Below, one piece after another: positions 1-5,668 of a stretch of 6,000 bases of DNA. Numbering within the stretch: position 1 is the stretch's first letter; each line of letters starts with the position of its first letter. The notes beneath the pieces are model-generated. The model saw only the letters and a program-made list of their open reading frames with translations, ran no database searches and was not told the origin of the DNA. Source of the DNA: Candidatus Latescibacterota bacterium (GTDB taxonomy: Bacteria; Latescibacterota; UBA2968). Location: contig JABIFK010000160.1 in assembly GCA_018650745.1 (NCBI GenBank), positions 1 to 6,000 of the forward strand, written 5' to 3'. Position numbers and translations under genes: made by a program.

Positions 1-66
1 CTCATTATGATCTATATTGCCTACCTCATCTTTGCGCTGTTTTTCTGGAGTGACCTTGTAGCTTAA
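1..66 (+). CDS. C-terminal end of a probable membrane protein (partial)
   Basis: Reading frame 1 is open from the left edge to a TAA at 64-66, giving 21 residues that are almost entirely hydrophobic and aromatic (begins LIMIYIAYLIFA, ends FFWSDLVA). This looks like a final transmembrane helix with a very short tail. The other two plus frames stop early (frame 2 at once, frame 3 at 51-53). A terminator oriented to serve a plus-strand transcript follows at 148-182, which supports a plus-strand gene ending here. The family cannot be named from so little sequence. A T-rich non-coding stretch could give a hydrophobic reading by chance, so confidence is moderate. Confidence 0.45.
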   Translation, partial: LIMIYIAYLIFALFFWSDLVA

Positions 67-147
67 GTCTGGTTGAACCAAGGAGTTGGTCGCAAAAAAC
101 AAGAAACAGTGAATAGAGACAAATACGTATGAGAATGCGGTAAACAC

Positions 148-182
148 AAAAGCCCTCAGAGTAAATACTCTGAGGGCTTTTT
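148..182. terminator. Bidirectional intrinsic terminator between convergent genes
   Basis: AGCCCTCAGAGTA (151-163) is perfectly complementary to TACTCTGAGGGCT (166-178). Three flanking A-T pairs (148-150 with 179-181) extend it to about 15 paired positions with a tight AT-rich loop around 163-166. The plus strand has a run of T at 178-182 and the minus strand has one from the A run at 148-151. It therefore can end both the plus-strand transcript whose coding part stops at 66 and the minus-strand gene whose stop codon is at 205-207. Confidence 0.9.
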
Positions 183-204
183 CTGTGCAGACTTCAGATT
201 TTTT

Positions 205-2832
205 TCATTCGCTTGAAATAGAAACCTCTGTAAAATCGGTTGCTTCTGATACCACAACAGAACCTATTCGGAGTTCATTCCCTTGACATAAGACAGCCCG
301 TTCGATATCACCGTTCGGTTGTTTTCTCACCCAACCTACTTTCCCAGACAACCGCAAACCCCACGCATCCTGCGTTACGATCCCGTCTGAATCTTCTACA
401 TCTACAACAACCAACAAATCTCGCCCGCCTCCCACCAACTGAACTTCGACAGCCACACTGGCATCTGAGCACACGTCACCGTTTTCGCTCATCAAAGGCA
501 AACGAGTGATACTTTCAATTTGAGGCGTATCTTCATACGGTTCAAGAACGCCTACAAAAGTAGACGCCAAATCCCCACGCTCATTTTGTCGACGCACCAT
601 CAGCCTTGGAATCCAAGCAACGTTATTGTTTTGAAAACCCATCGCAACCCATCCTTCAGCAAGATGGGGCTGAGCATCTGTGGTTAAATCCGTATACCTC
701 AAGTGAACATCCTTACCCGCGTCCAAATACCCAAGGCGATCTTCTACCTGCCAATCAACCCACCACCCTGGCACAGGAGAGCAATCACATTGAAAATTAC
801 GCATCTGTGTCCTGTACCCATAATCATCACAAGGAGACAAAGTCAAACCACGCGTTGTCACACGACCAAAATGACTGTGCATAAACTTGGCATGATCACG
901 ACCGCCTACTACTTGGAATATATCGAGAATATAACTGTCTGAGTCTGAAATATCGATCATCACAAGCGTGCGTTCATATTTGGGTATTTCATACACCGCC
1001 TCACAAGACGCCTGCACAACCCGAAAATCTTCTCCAGAGGCCCAAAGCGTTGTCACGCCATCCACAGGTTTTTTCTGATTTTGACCATCAACAACAACCG
1101 TATTATGTGAAGCTGTATTCAGGTACCAATGAAACAAATCACCATCCCACCCGCCCATATGAACTGGGGGATATCCAAAATCGGGCATCATATCCAATCC
1201 CTTGGCAAACAACCCCATATTCAAAGCATCTAAATGCCCGTGCCTACCACCCGTATCATAATCCAACCACACCACACGTTCTTGATCGTTTTTACCAGCA
1301 CGCAGAAGTGCAACATGCCAATCTTCTTTGTTCACGCTCTCATTTCTAATTTCAATACCTTCTGCTGCAATAATCGCCTCAACAGACTGCTGCAATTTCT
1401 CACAGTCTTTAGCAAATAAATCATAGGGCAAACCCTCTGTCACCTGATCATTGGCCCGATACAACGCCTGCACATATGCAACATCACCTGTGCGTTCATA
1501 CATACGCCAAAGGAATGCGTACATAGATGGCAATAACCCCGGCGATTTAGAAAAGCGCACGCCCACATACTGATCTGTTTGTTGTGCAAACCCACCCGTA
1601 TCACCAATACGAGGATAATAGTGTTGAAGACACAATGTATCCAGATGGAACCGATAGGTTTGCCTTAAGTTCGGATGGCGTTGCAGCATATCATCTAAGA
1701 AGTTGACATCTACACGACAGAACATCTCCAAAAACTGAGCCAAACTTTGGATCACACCAGATGCATATCCCGCCAACCCTTTTTCACCCGTCACGCCATC
1801 CACAACCGTAGACGTCTCGACCATCTCATCAACCAATTCCATAACCTGTTCACGATTCTCTGGCCACCCCAAAACCGTGTGACACGTAATCAGTGCGATC
1901 TCTTGCCTGGGATAATTGGACCGAATCTTATCAAAGTTATCCAATGTCTCTTGCAAAATACGTGTTTCAATATTCTGTATCACATCAATAGGTTTTGCTT
2001 TTGAAACACCAAGCGCATACTGTTCGAATTTTGCCTGAAGAAAATCTGCCAAAGCATCGTCTTCAGAAATAGCACCTCTTATCTGATCATAGGCCAAAAT
2101 CAATTCACGCACTTCTTCACATGCATCGTGCCATGTAGATACACACCCAGCATCGCCATTTTTTTCATACATCACCCCTTCACGTTTAAAATCAAACGAG
2201 GGATACAAATCTGCAACCCGATCCAGCAAGATACCCGCTTTGTATGCATACTGGCGATCACCCGTGACCGTATATGCATTGGCCAATTTACAAATCCCAC
2301 CTTGCACAACTTGCTTCCATTGGCCGTAAATCAAATACGTGCTCACAAACCACCAGATATTGCCGTCCGCCCGAAAACCTTCTCCATCATCTACACCAAA
2401 GAGATGATCAGGATCATTTGGATCTGGGTGATCGGCATTGAACAACAAAGACCGATCTGCCAACTCGGCATCGAAAACGGCCTGCGCATCAAGCCCAGAT
2501 TGATAAAATGCCTGAAAATCATTCTTAGGAAAATCCTCTGAACAATGTGGGCACCGCGCTTTCCACGGGCGATTCAAAGCATCAATTTCCCAGTTATACA
2601 TCGGCACATCGGTTTCACACACAGGGCAATGCCCATTAGACCACACCATCCAAGAGCGCTTTAGTGTGTTGCCAAACATCAGTCCCCAAAGTTCATCATC
2701 TGAAAATTTCATATAGGGCTGAGCATCCTGAACAATTTGATTTTGAATCTCTTTTGCCCAAACATGATGTGCGATATTTTCCTGAGCCTTCTGAATAAGC
2801 CCTTTAGGATAAAACAAACTCGTATTGTTCAT
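205..2832 (-). CDS. Heparinase II/III-like family protein (polysaccharide lyase-like)
   Basis: This 875-residue protein belongs by appearance to the heparinase II/III-like superfamily, whose members cleave uronate-containing polysaccharides by beta-elimination. Residues about 110-490 look like the helical alpha/alpha toroid, with STWHDACEE at 222-230 and YYPRIGDTGGF at 405-415. The beta-sandwich domain starts near 505 and holds the family signature DTGGRHGHLDALNMG (526-540), followed by G-x-D-x-x-x-D-F-G, ASHNTVVVDGQNQ (574-586) and a YERTLVM/HSHFG region (619-656). H531, H533 and H576 are candidate functional residues by family analogy. Near the N-terminus, CPVC (69-72) and CPHC (94-97) form a probable zinc-ribbon knuckle pair. 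No signal peptide or membrane segment is visible at the start (MNNTSLFYPKGLIQKAQ), so it may be cytoplasmic and act on imported oligosaccharides. The ATG at 2832 has an AGGA site 9 bases upstream. The substrate cannot be told from sequence. Fold assignment is fairly secure, activity is inferred. Confidence 0.85.
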   Translation of the reverse strand: MNNTSLFYPKGLIQKAQENIAHHVWAKEIQNQIVQDAQPYMKFSDDELWGLMFGNTLKRSWMVWSNGHCPVCETDVPMYNWEIDALNRPWKARCPHCSEDFPKNDFQAFYQSGLDAQAVFDAELADRSLLFNADHPDPNDPDHLFGVDDGEGFRADGNIWWFVSTYLIYGQWKQVVQGGICKLANAYTVTGDRQYAYKAGILLDRVADLYPSFDFKREGVMYEKNGDAGCVSTWHDACEEVRELILAYDQIRGAISEDDALADFLQAKFEQYALGVSKAKPIDVIQNIETRILQETLDNFDKIRSNYPRQEIALITCHTVLGWPENREQVMELVDEMVETSTVVDGVTGEKGLAGYASGVIQSLAQFLEMFCRVDVNFLDDMLQRHPNLRQTYRFHLDTLCLQHYYPRIGDTGGFAQQTDQYVGVRFSKSPGLLPSMYAFLWRMYERTGDVAYVQALYRANDQVTEGLPYDLFAKDCEKLQQSVEAIIAAEGIEIRNESVNKEDWHVALLRAGKNDQERVVWLDYDTGGRHGHLDALNMGLFAKGLDMMPDFGYPPVHMGGWDGDLFHWYLNTASHNTVVVDGQNQKKPVDGVTTLWASGEDFRVVQASCEAVYEIPKYERTLVMIDISDSDSYILDIFQVVGGRDHAKFMHSHFGRVTTRGLTLSPCDDYGYRTQMRNFQCDCSPVPGWWVDWQVEDRLGYLDAGKDVHLRYTDLTTDAQPHLAEGWVAMGFQNNNVAWIPRLMVRRQNERGDLASTFVGVLEPYEDTPQIESITRLPLMSENGDVCSDASVAVEVQLVGGGRDLLVVVDVEDSDGIVTQDAWGLRLSGKVGWVRKQPNGDIERAVLCQGNELRIGSVVVSEATDFTEVSISSE

Positions 2833-2846
2833 ACCATAAATTCCTA
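2833..2846 (-). promoter_or_regulatory. Ribosome binding site of the heparinase-like gene
   Basis: On the minus strand TAGGAA (2846-2841) lies 8-9 bases before the ATG at 2832. It is a moderate Shine-Dalgarno match. A second ATG five bases upstream (2837-2835) meets a stop after one codon, so it is not an alternative start. Confidence 0.55.
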
Positions 2847-2865
2847 TACTCCAATAAAAAATGAA

Positions 2866-2879
2866 TGTAAACGCTTGAA
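2866..2879. promoter_or_regulatory. Possible LacI-family operator (imperfect)
   Basis: TGTAAACGCTTGAA at 2866-2879 matches the symmetric LacI-family type operator TGTAAGCGCTTACA at 11 of 14 positions, with one half-site (TGTAAACG) well kept and the other degraded. It lies 34-47 bases upstream of the heparinase-like start codon, where a repressor of a carbohydrate gene would be expected. LacI-family control of sugar catabolism is established in general, but no regulator gene is in the window and a single imperfect site could be chance. Confidence 0.25.
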
Positions 2880-2907
2880 TAACTTAATGTTCGCCTCGCC
2901 AGCATGC

Positions 2908-2938
2908 AATCTCTATTAAAATACCTCAAATAGAGACT
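2908..2938. repeat. Inverted repeat upstream of the heparinase-like gene
   Basis: TCTCTATT (2910-2917) and AATAGAGA (2929-2936) are perfect inverted copies separated by 11 bases. One further mismatch or wobble position and one more pair extend it to 2908-2938. There is no T run after it on the minus strand and a GC content this low would make a weak hairpin, so a protein binding site is as likely as an RNA structure. It lies about 75-105 bases upstream of the start codon, in the expected promoter area. No convincing -35/-10 pair was found for this gene. Confidence 0.35.
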
Positions 2939-2993
2939 TGAAAACTTCATAAAAGCTGACTATTCTTATTCATGTTACGTCCAAGACAGCCCT

Positions 2994-3033
2994 AAAAACA
3001 CCCCTGATACAGTATTGCGTCAGGGGTGTTTTT
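2994..3033. terminator. Strong symmetric terminator between two minus-strand genes
   Basis: AAAAACACCCCTGA (2994-3007) pairs perfectly over 14 positions with TCAGGGGTGTTTTT (3020-3033), leaving a 12-base loop. The minus strand reads hairpin followed by five T, beginning 20 bases after the stop codon of the oxidoreductase gene (3054-3056), so it serves that gene. The same element would also stop plus-strand transcription. It argues that the oxidoreductase and the heparinase-like gene are not one simple operon. Confidence 0.9.
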
Positions 3034-3053
3034 GTGAATGAGTTTAAATTATT

Positions 3054-4082
3054 CTAATTTCCGACAGAGGATCTCTGCCCATAAAGATCTTGCACACTGA
3101 CCCAAGTACCCGATTCATTGGATTCATAACACGCCGCCATAATCGCCACCGCATCCACCGCACACCGCAAATCGGCCTCCAACTCTTCTGCGCTAATCGT
3201 GCCTTCAATTGCAGCAATCAAACGATCCACACGCGTGGGTTTTGCCTCACCCACCGCAACAGGCACAGCCTCGTCGCGTGAAGCGGCAACCAAATATCCC
3301 TTTTCGGCATCTTCATACAACACCGCATCACGTCCCATAATCTCCAACCCCTTCGGTCCACCGCGTTGCACCCAAGAAGCCTCAACAGTTCCCAAACACC
3401 CATTTTCAAATCGCAATAAACCCAGCCCATTATCGTCCACATCCGAATAAATACCCGACACATTGTTAATCGTTGCAAAGACTTCTTTCACGGGGCCAAG
3501 CAACGTCCTCAGCATATGCACCGCATGCGTACCCATATCCATAAACGCGCCCCCACCGGCCAACTCAGGGTTTGAAAACCAGATCCGATCTGGCGTGCTG
3601 AAGCGTTCCTCTAATGCCGCCGCGTGTGCATTGCGAAAGCGTGCATGTGTAATTTGCCCCAATGCCCCCGAATTCACATAATTAATCACACCTTGCAAAC
3701 CCGCAGCAAACGGTTGAAAATATCCCATATGCACGGTGGTCTTATACTCTCGCATCAAGGCCAATGCTTCAGAGGTTTCATCTGTCGTTGTTGCAATGGG
3801 CTTCTCGCAAAAAATGGGCTTGCCCACAGGAATCGCTGCGCGCAACAAAGGCAAATGCCGTGTATTCTCAGAACAAATGATGAATCCTTCCACATCATCC
3901 CGTGCCAACACGGCATCCAAGTCATTCGAATAGGTGCCACCATACTCTTCCACAAATCGTTGTCCCCGCTCCTCCATATCATCCCAAATAATTGCCGGGG
4001 CCAAATCTTCTCGTTCTTTAATGGCTTTCAAATAACCACGCGTATGTCCATGTGCTGCTGATAAAACGGCTAACTGATGCAT
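3054..4082 (-). CDS. Gfo/Idh/MocA family NAD(P)-dependent oxidoreductase
   Basis: A 342-residue protein of normal length for this family, which oxidises or reduces sugars, inositols and sugar nucleotides with a bound nicotinamide cofactor. The N-terminal Rossmann domain starts at residue 4 (LAVLSAAHGHTRGY), where the usual GxGxxG glycines are replaced by an HGH-type loop. VEGFIICSENTRH (64-76) and FCEKPIATTT (91-100) follow, the latter holding the family EKP signature with K94 as the expected catalytic lysine. The C-terminal domain carries GGGAFMDMGTHAVHM (176-190) with D182 and H186 in the conserved D-x-G-x-H position, the other usual active-site residues. There is no signal peptide, so it is cytoplasmic. 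The start at 4082 is supported by an AAGGAG site 7 bases upstream and by the Rossmann strand starting at once. Its substrate is unknown. The neighbouring heparinase-like gene suggests a sugar-acid or modified sugar, which is inference only. Confidence 0.9.
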   Translation of the reverse strand: MHQLAVLSAAHGHTRGYLKAIKEREDLAPAIIWDDMEERGQRFVEEYGGTYSNDLDAVLARDDVEGFIICSENTRHLPLLRAAIPVGKPIFCEKPIATTTDETSEALALMREYKTTVHMGYFQPFAAGLQGVINYVNSGALGQITHARFRNAHAAALEERFSTPDRIWFSNPELAGGGAFMDMGTHAVHMLRTLLGPVKEVFATINNVSGIYSDVDDNGLGLLRFENGCLGTVEASWVQRGGPKGLEIMGRDAVLYEDAEKGYLVAASRDEAVPVAVGEAKPTRVDRLIAAIEGTISAEELEADLRCAVDAVAIMAACYESNESGTWVSVQDLYGQRSSVGN

Positions 4083-4089
4083 TGTTTTG

Positions 4090-4095
4090 CTCCTT
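4090..4095 (-). promoter_or_regulatory. Ribosome binding site of the Gfo/Idh/MocA gene
   Basis: The minus strand reads AAGGAG here, 7 bases before the ATG at 4082. This is a near-consensus Shine-Dalgarno site at ideal spacing and fixes the start codon. Confidence 0.85.
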
Positions 4096-4230
4096 GGTTT
4101 GTTTTAAATATAATCTCACATTTTAGAACGGCTTTGCATGATGCCCATAAAACCTACCAAATTCAACACCTAAATCGACAGGAACAGAAGCTATTGCTAT
4201 TATTGAAAACTCCTTCATAAACATAATTTT

Positions 4231-4260
4231 ATTATAATCCTTCAGATTAATACATCACAA
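4231..4260 (-). promoter_or_regulatory. Candidate promoter for the Gfo/Idh/MocA gene
   Basis: On the minus strand TTGTGA (4260-4255) and a perfect TATAAT (4236-4231) are 18 bases apart, close to a housekeeping sigma-70 promoter. Transcription would start near 4224 and give a leader of about 140 bases. The area is very AT-rich, which raises the chance of a false match, and the alternative -10 at 4112-4107 is nearer to the gene. Confidence 0.4.
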
Positions 4261-4287
4261 AGCCTCTTAACATTAAAATGGGAACAA

Positions 4288-4316
4288 TTGACTTCGCCGT
4301 CTAATCGTTGTAATAT
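4288..4316 (+). promoter_or_regulatory. Sigma-70 type promoter of the LeuB-like gene
   Basis: TTGACT (4288-4293, five of six matches to the -35 consensus) and TAATAT (4311-4316, four of six to the -10) are separated by exactly 17 bases. The predicted start is near 4322-4324, giving a leader of about 127 bases before the ATG at 4451. This is the best promoter in the window. Confidence 0.65.
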
Positions 4317-4338
4317 TCACCTTGCTATTGATGAAAAG

Positions 4339-4396
4339 TCGCGAAGGAATGAGTCCCCTCGCAGGAACAACACGGGTGGTACGAGGTTCTCTGCTC
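4339..4396 (+). ncRNA. Candidate structured 5' leader (cis-regulatory RNA) of the LeuB-like gene
   Basis: The leader contains several complementary segments. GCGA (4341-4344) can pair with TCGC (4359-4362), with GGA/TCC inside. GCAGGAAC (4361-4368) can pair with GTTCTCTGC (4386-4394) over 8 pairs with one bulged T. CCTCG (4357-4361) can instead pair with CGAGG (4382-4386), so the folds compete. The enclosed segment AACACGGGTGGTACGAGG (4369-4386) resembles the 3' T-box consensus around GGGTGGTACC, including the TGGN that reads a tRNA acceptor end. However, no specifier stem fits between the predicted transcript start and here, and the CCC partner needed for a T-box antiterminator is absent. 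No known riboswitch class was recognised. No terminator follows, so any control would act on translation or stability. This is a structural suggestion only. Confidence 0.3.
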
Positions 4397-4438
4397 AACA
4401 CACACAATTAAGAACGATAAAATGGTGCTTCAATTTAG

Positions 4439-4444
4439 AAAGGA
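4439..4444 (+). promoter_or_regulatory. Ribosome binding site deciding the LeuB-like start
   Basis: AAAGGA lies 6 bases before the ATG at 4451 and directly abuts an in-frame ATG at 4445. The spacing favours 4451 as the true start; 4445 would leave no spacer. Confidence 0.7.
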
Positions 4445-4450
4445 ATGGGA

Positions 4451-5548
4451 ATGAAAAAAACACTCGCAGTGCTTGAAGGAGACGGCATTGGACCAGAAAT
4501 TACGCGCGAAGGGATTAAAGTACTTCGCACGATTGAAAAGAAATATGACCACGAATTTGTGCTCGAACCTGCGCCCTTTGGTGCGGCATCTTATTTTGAC
4601 GAAGGCAGCCCCTTCCCTGACAAAACAAAAGAAATCTGTGACAACGCCGATGCAATCATCAAAGGCCCCGTTGGTTTGTCTGTTGAAGAAATGGACAAAA
4701 TCCCACAAGAATCGCGCCCGGAACTCGGTGCGATATTGCCCTTGCGCAAACGTTTCAACACGTACGCCAACTATCGCCCCGTGCGCTTGCCCAAAGGACT
4801 CGCGTCCTTCTCTCCTCTTCGAGACAGCGTCGTCGGTGACGGCATTGACATTCTCATGATTCGCGAACTCGTAGGCGGCATTTATTTTGGCGACAAAGTA
4901 GAAGGCACGGCCACAGACATGAAATATGCCAGCGACGACTGCATTTACACCGAAGAGCAAGTGCGCAACATTGCCATAGTGGCCTTTGACGAAGCACGCA
5001 AACGCAAAGCCTTAATGACCAACGTGCACAAAGCCAATGTCTTGGCCACCTCGCGCTTTTGGAACGCTATTGTTGAAGACGTGGCCAAAGAATACGACGA
5101 CGTCGAGTACGCCTCTGTCATCGTTGACAATGCCGCCTTCCAACTCGTCATCAACCCTACGCAATTTAACGGCGTGATGTTGCTCGAAAATATGCAAGGT
5201 GATATGCTCACAGACCAAGCTGGTGGCCTGCTCGGCTCCTTGGGCCTCATGCCCTCCGCGTGTATTGGCCCCGACAAAGGTTACGTGGAACCCGCACACG
5301 GTTCTGCACCAGACATTGCAGGGCAAAACAAAGCGAATCCCTACTCAATGATTGGCAGCATTGCTTTCTTACTCGACAAATGTTTGGGTTTGCAAGAAGA
5401 ATCAGACGCCGTGTGGAACGCAATGTTTGACATTCTCAACCAAGGGTTCGTGACCGGTGAATTGGCAAATGCGACTACCGACCCTAAAAAGATTCTCTCA
5501 ACGACTGACTTTGGTGACCGAGTTGTGGATATTTTGAGTAATTCATAG
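4451..5548 (+). CDS. leuB: Isopropylmalate/isocitrate dehydrogenase family protein, probably 3-isopropylmalate dehydrogenase
   Basis: A 365-residue beta-decarboxylating dehydrogenase, matching the usual LeuB length of about 360. LeuB oxidises and decarboxylates 3-isopropylmalate to 2-ketoisocaproate with NAD+ in leucine synthesis, as a cytoplasmic dimer. Counting from the ATG at 4451, GDGIGPEI is at 10-17. RPELGAILPLRK (89-100) keeps the substrate-pocket Glu, the hydrophobic pair and the arginine. RPVR is at 109-112, and RELVGGIYFG (138-147) holds the substrate arginine and catalytic Tyr145. NVHKANVL (191-198) holds catalytic Lys194, VDNAAFQLV (225-233) gives D226, and GDMLTDQA (250-257) gives metal ligands D251 and D255. 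HGSAPDIAGQ (283-292) is the NAD-type loop. An odd point is His in place of the usual Asp just before Lys194, as in isocitrate dehydrogenases. No leuA, leuC or leuD neighbour is in the window. A relative acting on another malate-type acid is possible. Adding two residues gives the alternative start at 4445. Confidence 0.85.
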   Translation: MKKTLAVLEGDGIGPEITREGIKVLRTIEKKYDHEFVLEPAPFGAASYFDEGSPFPDKTKEICDNADAIIKGPVGLSVEEMDKIPQESRPELGAILPLRKRFNTYANYRPVRLPKGLASFSPLRDSVVGDGIDILMIRELVGGIYFGDKVEGTATDMKYASDDCIYTEEQVRNIAIVAFDEARKRKALMTNVHKANVLATSRFWNAIVEDVAKEYDDVEYASVIVDNAAFQLVINPTQFNGVMLLENMQGDMLTDQAGGLLGSLGLMPSACIGPDKGYVEPAHGSAPDIAGQNKANPYSMIGSIAFLLDKCLGLQEESDAVWNAMFDILNQGFVTGELANATTDPKKILSTTDFGDRVVDILSNS

Positions 5549-5600
5549 AGGCGGTCACAAGTCTGAAATTCACAAGCCGAAACAAAAACAAGTTGCCCGA

Positions 5601-5650
5601 TTGAGACCTGCGACTTGAGGCCTTCGACTAGAGATCTTCCGACCTCAGAC
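5601..5650 (+). repeat. Degenerate 7/14-base tandem repeats
   Basis: Three consecutive units are visible: TTGAGACCTGCGAC (5601-5614), TTGAGGCCTTCGAC (5615-5628) and TAGAGATCTTCCGAC (5629-5643), followed by a partial CTCAGAC (5644-5650). Units 1 and 2 agree at 12 of 14 positions. Each unit can be split into two related heptamers ending in GAC or similar. This looks like an intergenic short tandem repeat that has decayed. The function is unknown; it ends 5 bases before the ribosome binding site of the next gene. Confidence 0.6.
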
Positions 5651-5655
5651 GATTT

Positions 5656-5662
5656 AAAGGAG
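5656..5662 (+). promoter_or_regulatory. Ribosome binding site of the lactonase gene
   Basis: AAAGGAG lies 6 bases before the ATG at 5669. It is a strong Shine-Dalgarno match and sets the start of the gene, whose 3' end is outside the window. Confidence 0.85.
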
Positions 5663-5668
5663 TTTCCA

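Larger units (their letters stand above)
4083..4450. other. Divergent intergenic region, 368 bases
   Basis: The region separates the minus-strand oxidoreductase from the plus-strand LeuB-like gene. The left two thirds is AT-rich and holds a ribosome binding site, minus-strand promoter candidates and a 31-codon open frame of doubtful status (4123-4218, minus strand). The right third holds a good plus-strand promoter and a GC-richer, structured leader. No tRNA, CRISPR repeat or insertion sequence end was seen. On the minus strand a second -10-like TATATT (4112-4107) lies close to the oxidoreductase gene but lacks a -35 partner. Confidence 0.7.
5549..5668 (+). other. Spacer between LeuB-like and lactonase genes
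   Basis: The 120 bases between the two plus-strand genes show no hairpin followed by a T run, so read-through from the LeuB-like gene into the lactonase gene is possible. No good promoter was found. The first half has three ACAAG copies (5557-5561, 5572-5576, 5588-5592) 15 and 16 bases apart, and the second half has the tandem repeats described separately. Confidence 0.5.

Noticed and set aside
67..100. Small hairpin ACCAA-GGAG-TTGGT near 78-91
   Set aside because: Only five pairs and no T run after it; the real terminator is at 148-182.
2128..2541. 137-residue plus-strand open frame inside the heparinase-like gene
   Set aside because: It lies opposite a conserved coding region and shows no family-like motif; a shadow of the real gene.
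3624..4061. 145-residue plus-strand open frame inside the oxidoreductase gene
   Set aside because: It covers the antisense of the Rossmann domain and EKP motif and is rich in residues expected from reverse-complement codons; no own signals.
2833..4082. Heparinase-like and oxidoreductase genes as one operon
   Set aside because: They share a strand, but a 14-pair terminator with a T run and a gap of over 200 bases lie between them.
4327..4356. Hammerhead-like core (TTGATGA followed later by CGAA and GTC)
   Set aside because: The essential C of CTGANGA is T here, the stems do not pair in the required arrangement, and the GAAA core is missing.
4331..4411. Leader peptide of 26 codons before the LeuB-like gene, as in attenuation
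   Set aside because: It has no ribosome binding site, begins within about 10 bases of the predicted transcript start and has no run of leucine codons (only scattered ones). No terminator hairpin with a T run follows.
4445..4450. ATG at 4445 as start of the LeuB-like gene
   Set aside because: The Shine-Dalgarno AAAGGA ends directly against it, leaving no spacer, while the ATG at 4451 has 6 bases. The two-residue difference has no effect on function.
4430..4960. 176-residue minus-strand open frame opposite the LeuB-like gene
   Set aside because: It is antisense to strongly conserved dehydrogenase motifs, has no ribosome binding site or recognisable domain, and its composition follows the codon pattern of the opposite strand.
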